NCBI GenBank assembly: GCA_937873135.1
Contig: CALMVQ010000376.1
Location: 1-37,941, forward strand
Direction of reading: 5' to 3'
Source: an uncultured Scytonema sp.
Lineage (GTDB): Bacteria > Cyanobacteriota > Cyanobacteriia > Cyanobacteriales > Nostocaceae
Length of the DNA: 37,941 nt
Positions 8,242 to 15,616 of this stretch are shown here, piece by piece; the stretch's first letter is position 1, and each line of letters starts with the position of its first letter. The position numbers and the translations under genes are program-made. Below the pieces are notes generated by a model. That model ran no database searches, had not been told where the DNA came from, and saw nothing but the letters and a program-made list of their open reading frames with translations.

Positions 8242-9510
8242 TTATACTGGTTTGAGTATAGTAACGGCGTAATTGTTCGGTGAAAGATAATCTTGTGCTA
8301 TTTTTTGCAACTCTTGAGTATTGAAGGACTGAATTTGCTGGGGATAAGTCACTGATAATTCAGCTTGGGCTATAGTGTTGTAGTAGCCATAAAGTCCCGC
8401 TAGCTGATTTGGTGTTTCAGTAGAAAACGCATAGTCATTACACAACAGCCTTTGACATCGGGCAAGTTCGCGATCGCTTATTCCTTCTGAAAGCAGTTCG
8501 TGTAAGTGTAGGCGAATCAGCGACTCAACGCGCTCGACATGTTCCGGTTCCAACCAGACAGTAATGGTAAATAAACTGGATTCTTGTTGTAGCGAAAAAT
8601 TACTGCAAATACCCTGTACCAGTTGCTTGTCTTCCCGCAAATCGCGGACTAAACGAGAAGTCCGTCCTTCTGTCAGCAAAACAGAGAGCAAATCCAAACC
8701 ATAAGCGGTACGGAGTTGTTCCACACCAGGTTCTGTCCACGCCATGAGCAACCGTGCCTGCTCTAAACCTGGTAAATACATTTCTTGACGGCGAATTTCA
8801 GTGACAACTGGTTCCGCCACTTCATCCTTTGTGGGAAAGTCGTTGCAGCGATCGCCAAAATTAACAAACGTGCTACTAACTAAATCTAAAGTCCGGTTCT
8901 GAGCAATTCCCCCCACAATGACTACCGTCATATTTTCTGGTTGGTAGCGATCGCGGTGAAAACAACGCATTGCTTCGGGTGAATGCTGCATCAGTTCTTT
9001 CTCACTGCCCAGTACAGAACGTCCGTAAGGATGGCGCTGGTAAATGTTAGAGATGAGAGCTTGAAATCCTTGCCAATCGGGATCGTCATTTGCTTGACGG
9101 ATTTCCTCTAACACAACGTCCCGTTCGCGGAAGAATTCATCCTCTGGTATTGCCGCATTCAGCAGCAGCTCTCCCAATTGAGGCAAAGTCTCTTCCAGAT
9201 AAGAAGAAGCTGTCGTGAGAGAGTAATGGGCGTAATCATGACTTGTTGCTGCATTAGTGACTCCACCCCGGTTTTCAATTTGCTGATCGAACATACCCGG
9301 AGGTAGCGATGCAGTCCCTTTGAAAATCATGTGTTCTAGAAAGTGAGCCATGCCGTACAACGGTTTTGGCTCGTAGTTTGCACCAGCACGCACCCAAACA
9401 TCTGCTACAACCACAGGAGTGGAAGGAATGTCTTGATGAATCAACGTTAAACCGTTGTCTAGTTTAAAGACCGAGGCTGGAAACACGGTATTAATTAGTT
9501 TTGGTAACAA
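8242..9510 (-). CDS. M16 family zinc metallopeptidase, catalytic subunit
   Basis: 422 residues. The inverted zinc motif MAHFLEHMIFKGT gives His56, Glu59 and His60, and the distal ligand is Glu136 in ERDVVLEEIRQ. Both M16 halves are present, with the C-terminal RLVRDLREDKQLVQGI segment corresponding to the Arg/Tyr region. It cleaves peptides inside a closed chamber by family analogy. The longest frame starts with TTG at 9510 (MLPKLINTVF); an in-frame GTG lies nearby and no ATG is available, so the start is uncertain. First gene of a two-gene operon with the inactive partner. Confidence 0.85.
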   Translation of the reverse strand: MLPKLINTVFPASVFKLDNGLTLIHQDIPSTPVVVADVWVRAGANYEPKPLYGMAHFLEHMIFKGTASLPPGMFDQQIENRGGVTNAATSHDYAHYSLTTASSYLEETLPQLGELLLNAAIPEDEFFRERDVVLEEIRQANDDPDWQGFQALISNIYQRHPYGRSVLGSEKELMQHSPEAMRCFHRDRYQPENMTVVIVGGIAQNRTLDLVSSTFVNFGDRCNDFPTKDEVAEPVVTEIRRQEMYLPGLEQARLLMAWTEPGVEQLRTAYGLDLLSVLLTEGRTSRLVRDLREDKQLVQGICSNFSLQQESSLFTITVWLEPEHVERVESLIRLHLHELLSEGISDRELARCQRLLCNDYAFSTETPNQLAGLYGYYNTIAQAELSVTYPQQIQSFNTQELQKIAQDYLSPNNYAVTILKPV

Positions 9511-9675
9511 TTTATTACAGTTTCAACCACAATTTAGCCCAATTCTATGGATTTTAACTCTTATTGACACCTAAAATAGAATCAATTGCTACAGATTTTT
9601 TTCTGGGAGTTAGCTATTTGAACTCAGGAGACAGGAAGTTATTACTTTCCCCTACTCCCTACCCCTAAATAATTA

Positions 9676-9841
9676 AAGCTCCCACGTCTATAATGACCTT
9701 GGGAGCTTGAATTTTTGAGTTCACCGCAACGCCGTTTTACCTAAGTTTTTGACCTGGTTTAACCAGGTGGGAACCAGCATCTTACGTTTAAAGTTTCCGG
9801 GTACATGCCCGGTTTACTGCCACGAGACTTTTTTGGCTCCC
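9676..9841. ncRNA. three-hairpin structured element, possible transposon-associated RNA remnant
   Basis: Three consecutive hairpins lie in a gene-free gap: aagctccca (9676-9684) with 9700-9708; acctgg (9752-9757) with 9763-9768 (the flanking DNA extends the symmetry); ccggg (9797-9801) with 9808-9812. The segment gctccc at 9836-9841 could also pair with gggagc at 9701-9706. On the minus strand, short frames before the last hairpin (MYPETLNVR..., VKRRCGELKNSSS) look vaguely like the C-terminus of a cyanobacterial TnpB, so this may be a decayed IS200/IS605 right end with its guide-RNA scaffold. That is a guess; the hairpins themselves are seen. Confidence 0.35.
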
Positions 9842-10020
9842 TTATCACTAAAGGCATAGATCAAAAAACTTTTGGGCAGTCACCAACGTCGTAGTGTAAC
9901 AACTTCATTATAGCTGACAGATAGAAGTTGTGTGTTCCTAATTGAAAATTTTTTGCTTTTCTCAGAAATGGGTCATTAGAAATGTTGTGCAAATTAATCG
10001 TGCGTTTGTTGAAATCCTTG

Positions 10021-10049
10021 GTAGGGGCGCTCCTGCCGTTCGCCCCTAC
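10021..10049. repeat. short inverted repeat at the end of purK
   Basis: gtaggggcg at 10021-10029 and its exact complement at 10041-10049 are separated by 11 bases. The purK stop codon (10046-10048, minus strand) lies inside the right arm, so the repeat provides the end of the gene and may act as a weak terminator. No T-run follows. Confidence 0.45.
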
Positions 10050-11257
10050 GAGGAATACCAAATGGATTCTATAGTATGGGCGATCGCACTTGCTTTGTTT
10101 GTGCTTGTGCTGTCTAGCAAAACGGTGATGTGTCCCAGTTTCCTTCCGAGACGCGATTCATTTTTTCCGTACCAGTGAACGTGAGCTTGGGGAATTTGTT
10201 TGAGTAAGGAGAGCTTCTTAGAGTAATCTTTGTGTATAATCTCACCCGATTGAGGGATTGAGATATTTTGGGAATTTTCATATCCTAGTAAATTAACCAT
10301 AACTGCGCCTGCACAGTGCAAAGCTGGACTACCCAGAGACAATCCGCAAACTGCTCTAAGATGCTGCTCAAATTGAGAAGTCTCGCAGGCGTCTAGAGAG
10401 AAATGTCCGGAGTTATGGGTGCGGGGTGCAATTTCATTGACTAACAGTCGGCGATCGCTGGTGAGGAATAGCTCAATTCCAAAAACTCCCACGGCTTCTA
10501 GACTATTAAGCAGAGTGCGGGCAATATCTTCAATTTCTGCTCCTAGTTCCGGCGGAATCTCAGCAGGCACAATCACCCGGCGACAGACTTGTTCCTCTTG
10601 TTGAGTTTCCACAACTGGGTAGCAACAAACTTCTCCTTCTACAGAACGGGCGGCAATCACTGCCAGTTCCCGTTCAAAAGGTATAAATTCTTCTAATAAA
10701 TAAACCCCTTGACAGGAAGCATTTTTTATGCCAGTAGATTCGAGCTTTTGCTTTAACGAATCCTGATCCTTGAGGATGAACGTGCCTTGACCATCATAAC
10801 CGTGGCGACGAGCTTTCAAAACGAGTGGAAAACCCAACTGAGAAGATGAGTGAAGGAGTTGGGAGGTGGGCAATTTCCTGCCCTGCTCCTGTTCTAAGGC
10901 AAAAAACTTGGGGACAGGTAAACCTAAATTTTGTAAGTAAAGAAGCTGATGATACTTATCTAAAAGCGGGGTTAAAGCTTCAAGTCGAGGGCGAAAGCGT
11001 ACTCCTTGTTCTGCGAGGGGTGACAAAGCTTCTAAATTAACAAACTCATTTTCAAAGGTGATGATATCTGACTTTTCGGCTAAAACGGCAGTGGCGATCG
11101 CATCATCAATTGAGGCGAAGACAGTTTCAACAGCGATCGCCACTGCTGGATCATCGGAGTTGGGAGTTTGCACCACCAATTCCACACCTAACTTCTTAGC
11201 TGCATCCCCCATCATCCATGCGAGTTGCCCGCCACCAATTATCCCAACACGCTTCAT
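10046..11257 (-). CDS. purK: N5-carboxyaminoimidazole ribonucleotide synthase
   Basis: About 403 residues. The N-terminus MKRVGIIGGGQLAWMMGDAA is the hallmark of PurK, followed by an ATP-grasp core (FPLVLKARRHGYDGQGTF, LLEEFIPFERELAVIAARS, EIAPRTHNSGHFSLDAC). It makes N5-CAIR from AIR, ATP and bicarbonate in de novo purine synthesis, in the cytosol. An ATG six bases upstream (11263) also exists. I choose 11257 because its ATG overlaps the TGA of the pentapeptide-repeat gene (ATGA), a usual coupled junction. That linkage to a lumenal protein is probably incidental. Confidence 0.95.
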   Translation of the reverse strand: MKRVGIIGGGQLAWMMGDAAKKLGVELVVQTPNSDDPAVAIAVETVFASIDDAIATAVLAEKSDIITFENEFVNLEALSPLAEQGVRFRPRLEALTPLLDKYHQLLYLQNLGLPVPKFFALEQEQGRKLPTSQLLHSSSQLGFPLVLKARRHGYDGQGTFILKDQDSLKQKLESTGIKNASCQGVYLLEEFIPFERELAVIAARSVEGEVCCYPVVETQQEEQVCRRVIVPAEIPPELGAEIEDIARTLLNSLEAVGVFGIELFLTSDRRLLVNEIAPRTHNSGHFSLDACETSQFEQHLRAVCGLSLGSPALHCAGAVMVNLLGYENSQNISIPQSGEIIHKDYSKKLSLLKQIPQAHVHWYGKNESRLGRKLGHITVLLDSTSTNKASAIAHTIESIWYSS

Positions 11258-11742
11258 CGACATCCTAAAGAATCACGAGTTTCGACACCAGTCTGAGAAT
11301 TCACACCACTAGCTTTTGCACACAATTCCTTAATTTGCGCCCGATCCAAAACGGCATCGGTAAAATCTGCACCAGTAATATCGACATCAGTAAAGATGGT
11401 GCGAAGTAAAAGCGCTTCTGTGAGAACAGCATTGCTCAAATCAGATCCAGTTAAGTTGACCTGATCCATCATGGCATTAGTTAAATCAGCTTTGTGCAAA
11501 TTAACTTTAGTCATGATAGAACCACTGAGAACTGTGCCTCGTAAGTCAGCACCTGTAAAATTAACCAATTCCAGCTTCGCGTTAGACATTTCTGCTGCTT
11601 GCAAGCTTTGTCCAGAAAAATCGCGTGCTGTCAAATCCGCATTGCTAAATGATAGCGGATGAGTCCAATCTGCTCTAGCTGGAGTTGCCCAGCAAAATAT
11701 AATAATCGATATCAGGAACGCTGTCAATCGCTGCCAAAACAT
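11254..11742 (-). CDS. secreted/thylakoid-lumen pentapeptide-repeat protein
   Basis: 162 residues. A signal peptide (LTAFLISIIIFCWATPARA, cleavage likely after ARA) is followed by pentapeptide repeats of the A(D/N)LXX kind: FSNADLTARDFSGQSLQAAE, ADLRGTVLSGS, ADLTNAMMDQ, SDLSNAVLTE, ADFTDAVLD. These fold as a right-handed quadrilateral beta-helix. The C-terminus has two cysteines (ELCAKASG, DSLGCR), as in lumenal pentapeptide proteins of cyanobacteria and plant chloroplasts. The molecular role is unknown. Its stop overlaps the purK start by 4 bp. Confidence 0.85.
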   Translation of the reverse strand: MFWQRLTAFLISIIIFCWATPARADWTHPLSFSNADLTARDFSGQSLQAAEMSNAKLELVNFTGADLRGTVLSGSIMTKVNLHKADLTNAMMDQVNLTGSDLSNAVLTEALLLRTIFTDVDITGADFTDAVLDRAQIKELCAKASGVNSQTGVETRDSLGCR

Positions 11743-11851
11743 ATTGGGTAGCTCATCTTAAATCTAGTCGCTGTTTCTTAGCTTACAGCATTCGGCCCCC
11801 TTCACACACGTGCTTGGAGTCTCACTGGCCGCTCATTAAGAAATAGCTATT

Positions 11852-11980
11852 TAAGTAAGCCGCCACAAATAAATAAAGGTTCGTAGTTGCGCTTCAGCGC
11901 TTATATCTAGAGCGCTAAAGCGCAACTACAAACCTTTACATAAATTTATATAGTTTGGTTTTTCTGTGTCGATCTACTTA
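11852..11980. mobile_element. MITE-like element of about 130 bp with TAAGTA ends
   Basis: 129 bp bounded by taagtaagccgccac on the left and, inverted, taagtagatcgacac on the right (imperfect terminal repeats). Inside is a long hairpin: 11883-11900 (gtagttgcgcttcagcgc) with 11912-11929, one mismatch in 18. The element at 22679-22808 has the same kind of ends, nearly the same length and the same internal gtagttgcgc motif. No transposase is present, so mobilisation in trans is inferred. Confidence 0.5.
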
Positions 11981-12160
11981 AGCTCAGCATTCTCAGTACA
12001 TGACTTTAATTCTTGAGAAATGGATTCCTTGTTGACATCATTAAAAGCATTCTTTTTGTCTACATTAGGTGAAAAGGCTAGTACAGATCGGCGGAAATAA
12101 ACCACCCATCTGAAATAGTTAAAACCCTTACAAAATAAGGTTCTTTCTTTTTACTTTTTA

Positions 12161-12214
12161 CCCCTTCGGGGTTCGTCAGTCGCTCATGGGGGAAACCCCC
12201 AAGATCGCGCTGAC
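12161..12214. repeat. compound hairpin repeat
   Basis: ccccttcgggg at 12161-12171 is a tight hairpin. Next, gtcagtcgc (12175-12183) and gcgctgac (12207-12214) enclose a perfect inner hairpin, tgggggaaaccccca (12187-12201). This kind of compact nested palindrome is typical of dispersed cyanobacterial repeats. It ends exactly at the stop codon of the doubtful frame to the right. Confidence 0.5.
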
Positions 12215-12493
12215 TCACTTTTTACTTTTGCCTTGTTGTACTAGTTGACTCTCCCCTGCCGTGTTTGCCGCAATTCTGGTGTGTACTTGTTTCAAAGTTA
12301 ACGGTGTAGTAAAAGGTGCAGTTGCCCAAGCGTTAGAATCCACAACTGTGGTGTTACCAGTAGATGTTCTGAAGAAACTTGCTGCCTGCAAGCTCTCAAT
12401 CGGGTTATGCGACTGTGAAACTACAGCGAATTGAGAAGGCGTTGTGGGCAGATTCCAGCCGTGGTGAGATCGCCAGTGTTCAGAGTTTTTCAA
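12215..12493 (-). CDS. doubtful hypothetical protein
   Basis: A 92-residue frame starting with TTG (MKNSEHWRSHHGWNLPTTPS). No ATG, no recognisable motif, no ribosome-binding site and no neighbour to link it with. The composition is not obviously non-coding, so I keep it at low confidence; its C-terminus abuts repeat DNA. Confidence 0.2.
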   Translation of the reverse strand: MKNSEHWRSHHGWNLPTTPSQFAVVSQSHNPIESLQAASFFRTSTGNTTVVDSNAWATAPFTTPLTLKQVHTRIAANTAGESQLVQQGKSKK

Positions 12494-12587
12494 GATACTA
12501 AAATATTTAATCTATGGAATCTATTGAACCGCCAAGACGCCAAGAGCGCCAAGAATGGAGAGAAGAGAGAATTTTACAAATGATTTA

Positions 12588-12598
12588 GGATTGCTATA
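12588..12598. repeat. single MITE terminus (ggattgctata)
   Basis: ggattgctata matches the right end of the complete MITE at 25748-25852. Its flank (acaaatgattta just before it) is the reverse complement of the flank of the opposite terminus at 14170-14180, so these are two ends of the same sequence type. No matching partner was found next to it. Confidence 0.4.
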
Positions 12599-12674
12599 GC
12601 TAAAACGCCCACAGAAAGCCAATATTTTCAGCCTTTAGGGGGCGATCCAATCTTTCGGGGGAGAATCGAGAGAC

Positions 12675-13073
12675 TCAAGGTTGAAAGCGGAAGTGTTGGA
12701 GCGATCGCACTTGAGCAATGGTTTCAAAGTCGCGATCATTGTGAATCAACAGTAAGTGATGATCCAAAGCAGATTGCGCGATACAGCAATCAATCGGACT
12801 GCGAAGGGTGAGTCCTTGACGGCGTAAATCATAATAGATCCGAGCAGCCGCTTGCCAGGAATGACTTGTAAGTTCAATAGAATCTTGTGTTTCGAGGTAG
12901 GTGGATAGAAGAATCCACTCTTTTTTATTCAGGCTACCTTGCAGCAGTTCAAGCTGAGTAAAGCTGGTGAGTAAAACCTCACGCTTAGCAATCAGGGTTT
13001 CAAGCTGCTTAGCTATCTGACGACTGCGATCGCGGAACACGCTGATCCAAACAGACGTATCAATCAGCAGCAT
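12675..13073 (-). CDS. vapC: VapC-family PIN-domain ribonuclease toxin
   Basis: 132 residues from the ATG at 13073. The PIN-domain acidic site is complete: Asp5 in LLIDTSVW, Glu42 in TQLELLQG, Asp95 in SPIDCCIA, and Asp113/Asp115 in HNDRDFETIA. These residues bind Mg2+ and cut RNA (tRNA or rRNA in characterised VapCs). A longer frame to 13361 overlaps the antitoxin and is not the real start. The gene follows its antitoxin by 8 bp, the usual operon order. An intact and probably functional module. Confidence 0.88.
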   Translation of the reverse strand: MLLIDTSVWISVFRDRSRQIAKQLETLIAKREVLLTSFTQLELLQGSLNKKEWILLSTYLETQDSIELTSHSWQAAARIYYDLRRQGLTLRSPIDCCIAQSALDHHLLLIHNDRDFETIAQVRSLQHFRFQP

Positions 13074-13081
13074 AACGAGTT

Positions 13082-13273
13082 TCAAAGCAGGGCTTTGTGA
13101 TCGAAGTCCTCGGTAAATTGAATCTGCCCCGCGAGATCGAGGAGGTTTTTCTTGCGGCGCGAGCGCACAAGTTCTTGCAGAGCCAGGTTCACCAATTCTT
13201 CCTGGCTGGTAAGGTTGGTGAGTTGAAAGGCTTGGTGAAGAAGGGATTCGTCGAGGTTGAGGGTGATTTGCAT
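13082..13273 (-). CDS. vapB: VapB-type antitoxin
   Basis: 63 residues from the ATG at 13273 (MQITLNLDESLLHQAFQLTN); a TTG 18 bases upstream would add six residues. The sequence fits the DUF2191-type antitoxins: an N-terminal ribbon-helix-helix-like DNA-binding strand, the helix TSQEELVNLALQELVRSRRK, and a C-terminal tail (LDLAGQIQFTEDFDHKALL) that would occupy the toxin's active site. Translated just before vapC and expected to repress their shared promoter. Confidence 0.82.
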   Translation of the reverse strand: MQITLNLDESLLHQAFQLTNLTSQEELVNLALQELVRSRRKKNLLDLAGQIQFTEDFDHKALL

Positions 13274-13968
13274 AGGGTGTTTGTCGGACAATTGACGAAG
13301 GGCATATGTATCCTGGAACCAGTATAACTGAGGGGTTAAGGCAGCACTGAATAGCGATCATACTTTGAGTGAAAATCTATATGAGAATTATTTTTTGCCT
13401 TTAACTTTAGTCGCAACTGGCTGCTGTGAATAGAGTTGCGACTATTTTGCAAGGATGAGAATTGCTATCCTAATCTTATTTGAATGGTATTGAGACGATT
13501 GGATAATTTGTGAGGGGTCTAACCTCTCGTGACATTTCATTTGTTTTGAAATAGATTGAATACTAAAACTAAAAACCCTTTTTTATATGCTTGACTGGAA
13601 AGATAAAAAGAAAAATCAGGATATAAATATAGCTAATCATTTTATATTTTTTGTCTGATATAGTTTTTTTCAATAAATATAGAAACTTGCCAAAATGGCA
13701 ACCAAACTCTCAAAAGCCAAGTTAAGTTATAGAAGGTAAACGACTTCAAGGGTGTTGTTATCGGGGTGTATCACAATTATAAATTACGAAGGTGATACAC
13801 TTTTACTCAAATCATTTTCAAGTAAATTACTCACATGTTTGAAATGGTAAATTTTATGAATTCAAAATTGAGAATTGCGAGTTCGGTTGAAGCGAATAAA
13901 TTCTTACCCATGAAATTACCAGCAGGCGTCTAGATAACTAGCGAAAAGACATTAACAAGGTTTTCGTT
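13274..13968. other. gene-free stretch upstream of vapBC
   Basis: About 700 bp of A+T-rich DNA with many short T-runs and no credible gene. A 25-codon frame at 13856 is too short to support. The vapBC promoter should lie at its left end. Confidence 0.4.
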
Positions 13969-14123
13969 TGCTGCGACAGGAATATTCGGTGTGTACAGAC
14001 GTTGTCGTTCACCTACACGTTACCCCCCCTAAATAACGGGCAGTGTCTGTGTATATTCCTGAACTCTTCAGCAGTAAACGGCGGGGTGGGAGTTCCCAAA
14101 GCAACTGTTATGCTAACTCCCAC
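13969..14123 (+). ncRNA. long-range folded element, candidate structured RNA
   Basis: Three nested pairings in the same register close over about 105 nt: tgctg (13969-13973) with cagca (14069-14073), caggaatat (13977-13985) with atattcctg (14053-14061), and acagac (13995-14000) with gtctgt (14045-14050). Next comes a second hairpin, gtgggagtt (14086-14094) with 14115-14123, whose loop contains agca (14100-14103)/tgct (14111-14114). No coding frame explains this. It could be a small RNA, a transposon end or a transposon-encoded guide scaffold. Strand is unknown; plus is used for reading only. Confidence 0.4.
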
Positions 14124-14169
14124 TCTTCATTTATTCAAACACAAACAGTAGGTAGTGGACGGAAGATGA

Positions 14170-14180
14170 TATAGCAATCC
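14170..14180. repeat. single MITE terminus (tatagcaatcc)
   Basis: Identical to the left end of the MITE at 25748-25852. It sits 24 bp before the long hairpin at 14204-14246, so the hairpin may be part of a decayed relative of that element. Confidence 0.35.
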
Positions 14181-14203
14181 TAAATGATTTGTGAGAATAA
14201 ATG

Positions 14204-14246
14204 AAATCAGAAAGCCGGTTTCTTTAAGAAATCGGCTTTCTGATTT
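14204..14246. repeat. 20-bp stem palindrome
   Basis: 14204-14223 (aaatcagaaagccggtttct) pairs with 14227-14246 around a 3-base loop, with one G-T mismatch. Such a strong palindrome could stop transcription in either direction, but it lacks a flanking T-run and looks like a dispersed repeat. Confidence 0.55.
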
Positions 14247-14250
14247 CTGC

Positions 14251-14490
14251 ACGTTTGATTCACATACATAATGTTCTCACCTCTCTCCCAAACTTGGAAC
14301 AAGGGCTTTCTTGAGAGGGCAAATTGAGAAACGCTTGATTCACATACATAATGTTCTCTCCCCTCTCCCAAACTTGGAACAAGGGCTTTCTTGAGAGGGC
14401 AAATTGAGAAACGCTTGATTCACATACATAATGTTCTCACCTCTCTCCCAAACTTGGGAGAGGGGCTTTCTTGAGAGGGCGAACTAAGAA
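14251..14490. repeat. three tandem copies of an 80-bp unit
   Basis: The unit begins acg(t/c)ttgattcacataca and repeats at 14251, 14331 and 14411 with an exact period of 80. Copies differ by a few substitutions. The third carries the intact hairpin ctctcccaaacttgggagag, which is altered to aacttggaac in the first two. A fragment of a fourth copy starts at 14491 (acgct). No coding capacity. Confidence 0.75.
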
Positions 14491-14585
14491 ACGCTATAAA
14501 TCAATACGCCTTAGTTAGCCTGTGAAGATCATAACTACCCCAGTTAATGCACTTGTGACGACATCTCTTTTGGGGAGTAAGCAGC

Positions 14586-14611
14586 CGAATATTAGCGATC
14601 GCTAATATTCG
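14586..14611. repeat. perfect 26-bp palindrome centred on HIP1
   Basis: The arm cgaatattagcga is followed immediately by its complement, with GCGATCGC at the centre. It lies downstream of the GNAT toxin gene. It may be an extended HIP1 site or a protein-binding site; there is no spacer, so a hairpin terminator is less likely. Confidence 0.5.
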
Positions 14612-14686
14612 AGCTACCCACTTAGGAGATTTTTGTAGAAATAGTTAACGGCTTATGCTGTATCTGGGAAATAGCTTCCATTCTCG

Positions 14687-15211
14687 TTAATGATTTAAAA
14701 TTTTCCGAATATCTTTCAACATTAAAAATAAATGCAGTTGCTCAGTTGGACTACCTTCAAAATCAAATTGCTCATACCATTCCCGTGCTTCATCATCTTT
14801 AGCATGAACTAGTAAGGCACGAATACCAAGAATATCGGCAGCTGCATTAATACGTTTTAAGCAATCTTTTAATAAACCTTTGCCAATACCTTTTCGCTGT
14901 GTGTTTTTATCAACTGCTAAACGTGCCAAAAGTGCCACAGGAATTGGATAGTTGGGTAGTCCTTTGACAATCCGACTTGGAGCGTCTGTATGAGCAACAG
15001 AAGCTACAGTTAGGCTGTAATAACCAATTACAGTACCATGTAATATAGCTACGTAAGTTGTAGAACTATCAGAGCGTTGATTTTGTAAAGCATCATCGGT
15101 AAGAAATTTATTTAAAATCGGCTTTCCACAATTAAAATTTTTTACATCGTGTTCAGCCGACAATTTCTCAATATAAGGTTTATCTAAGGGTAATGAACTA
15201 TTCAAATACAC
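14687..15211 (-). CDS. GNAT-family acetyltransferase toxin (TacT-like)
   Basis: 174 residues. The N-terminus YIEKLSAEHDVKNFNCGKPILNKFL is typical of TA-linked GNATs. The acetyl-CoA loop QRKGIGKGLL (Q/R-x-x-G-x-G) follows the strand LLARLAVDKN, and AREWYEQFDFE carries the conserved Tyr. In TacT-type modules the toxin acetylates charged aminoacyl-tRNA and blocks translation. It overlaps the DUF1778 antitoxin by 14 bp (GTG start at 15211). The N- and C-termini look complete. Confidence 0.85.
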   Translation of the reverse strand: MYLNSSLPLDKPYIEKLSAEHDVKNFNCGKPILNKFLTDDALQNQRSDSSTTYVAILHGTVIGYYSLTVASVAHTDAPSRIVKGLPNYPIPVALLARLAVDKNTQRKGIGKGLLKDCLKRINAAADILGIRALLVHAKDDEAREWYEQFDFEGSPTEQLHLFLMLKDIRKILNH

Positions 15212-15476
15212 TTGGCTCCGTCAATAAACGAGCGAGACGAGGCTTTTCTTGTGGTGGAGAATCGAGAGCAGCTTGAAAAGCTTGCCACTGCTCATCATCC
15301 AGTACAAAAAGACGACGATTTGTGAGTGTTTCCTGCGCTGCAATCAAACCATGCTCTAGTAAAAATTCGCTAACATTTTTGTGGTTGGCTGCTGCCGCCT
15401 GTTGTAAAAGCTTTTTGACTTTAGAGCTAGTGCGGATATCTATCCGCTCTGTTCTTGATTCAGTTAAATTACTCAT
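15198..15476 (-). CDS. DUF1778-family antitoxin (TacA-like)
   Basis: 92 residues with ATG start and AAGAAAG just upstream. A ribbon-helix-helix N-terminus (ERIDIRTSSKVKKLLQQAAA, NHKNVSEFLLEHGLIAA) is followed by the toxin-binding tail LDDEQWQAFQAALDSPPQEK, a signature of DUF1778. First gene of the operon with the GNAT toxin. It probably binds DNA as a dimer at a palindrome in its own promoter (see 15526-15539) and represses transcription, with strength set by toxin level. Confidence 0.87.
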   Translation of the reverse strand: MSNLTESRTERIDIRTSSKVKKLLQQAAAANHKNVSEFLLEHGLIAAQETLTNRRLFVLDDEQWQAFQAALDSPPQEKPRLARLLTEPSVFE

Positions 15477-15525
15477 ACTTTCTTTTTAGTTATCTATAGC
15501 AATAACTTAAAGCTACCATACACAC

Positions 15526-15539
15526 ATTGTCCGGACAAT
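15526..15539. promoter_or_regulatory. candidate operator for the DUF1778/GNAT operon
   Basis: attgtccggacaat is a perfect 14-bp palindrome about 50 bp upstream of the antitoxin start. A TATAGA-like -10 lies between it and the gene. Ribbon-helix-helix antitoxins of this kind bind short palindromes in their own promoters, so this is the best candidate. Seen: the palindrome. Inferred: the role. Confidence 0.45.
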
Positions 15540-15616
15540 AGAAAAAGTATAAATATATATAAAGCTTTGTTCTAGAGGGCATGTGGTAGCAAATTAAACT
15601 CAGAACTCAGCACTAC

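Noticed and set aside
12068-12110. ggcggaaataaa segment as a third member of the TAAGTA MITE family
   Set aside because: It shares only the inner part of the end and has no terminal TAAGTA or partner arm.
13074-13361. N-terminal extension of VapC overlapping vapB
   Set aside because: Out-of-frame reading of the antitoxin gene; the PIN domain begins at the ATG at 13073.
14251-14490. tandem 80-bp units as a CRISPR array
   Set aside because: The whole unit repeats with no variable spacers and no cas genes are present.
14586-14611. 26-bp palindrome as a replication or partition site
   Set aside because: It is an extended HIP1 octamer; no iterons, AT-rich region or rep gene is nearby.
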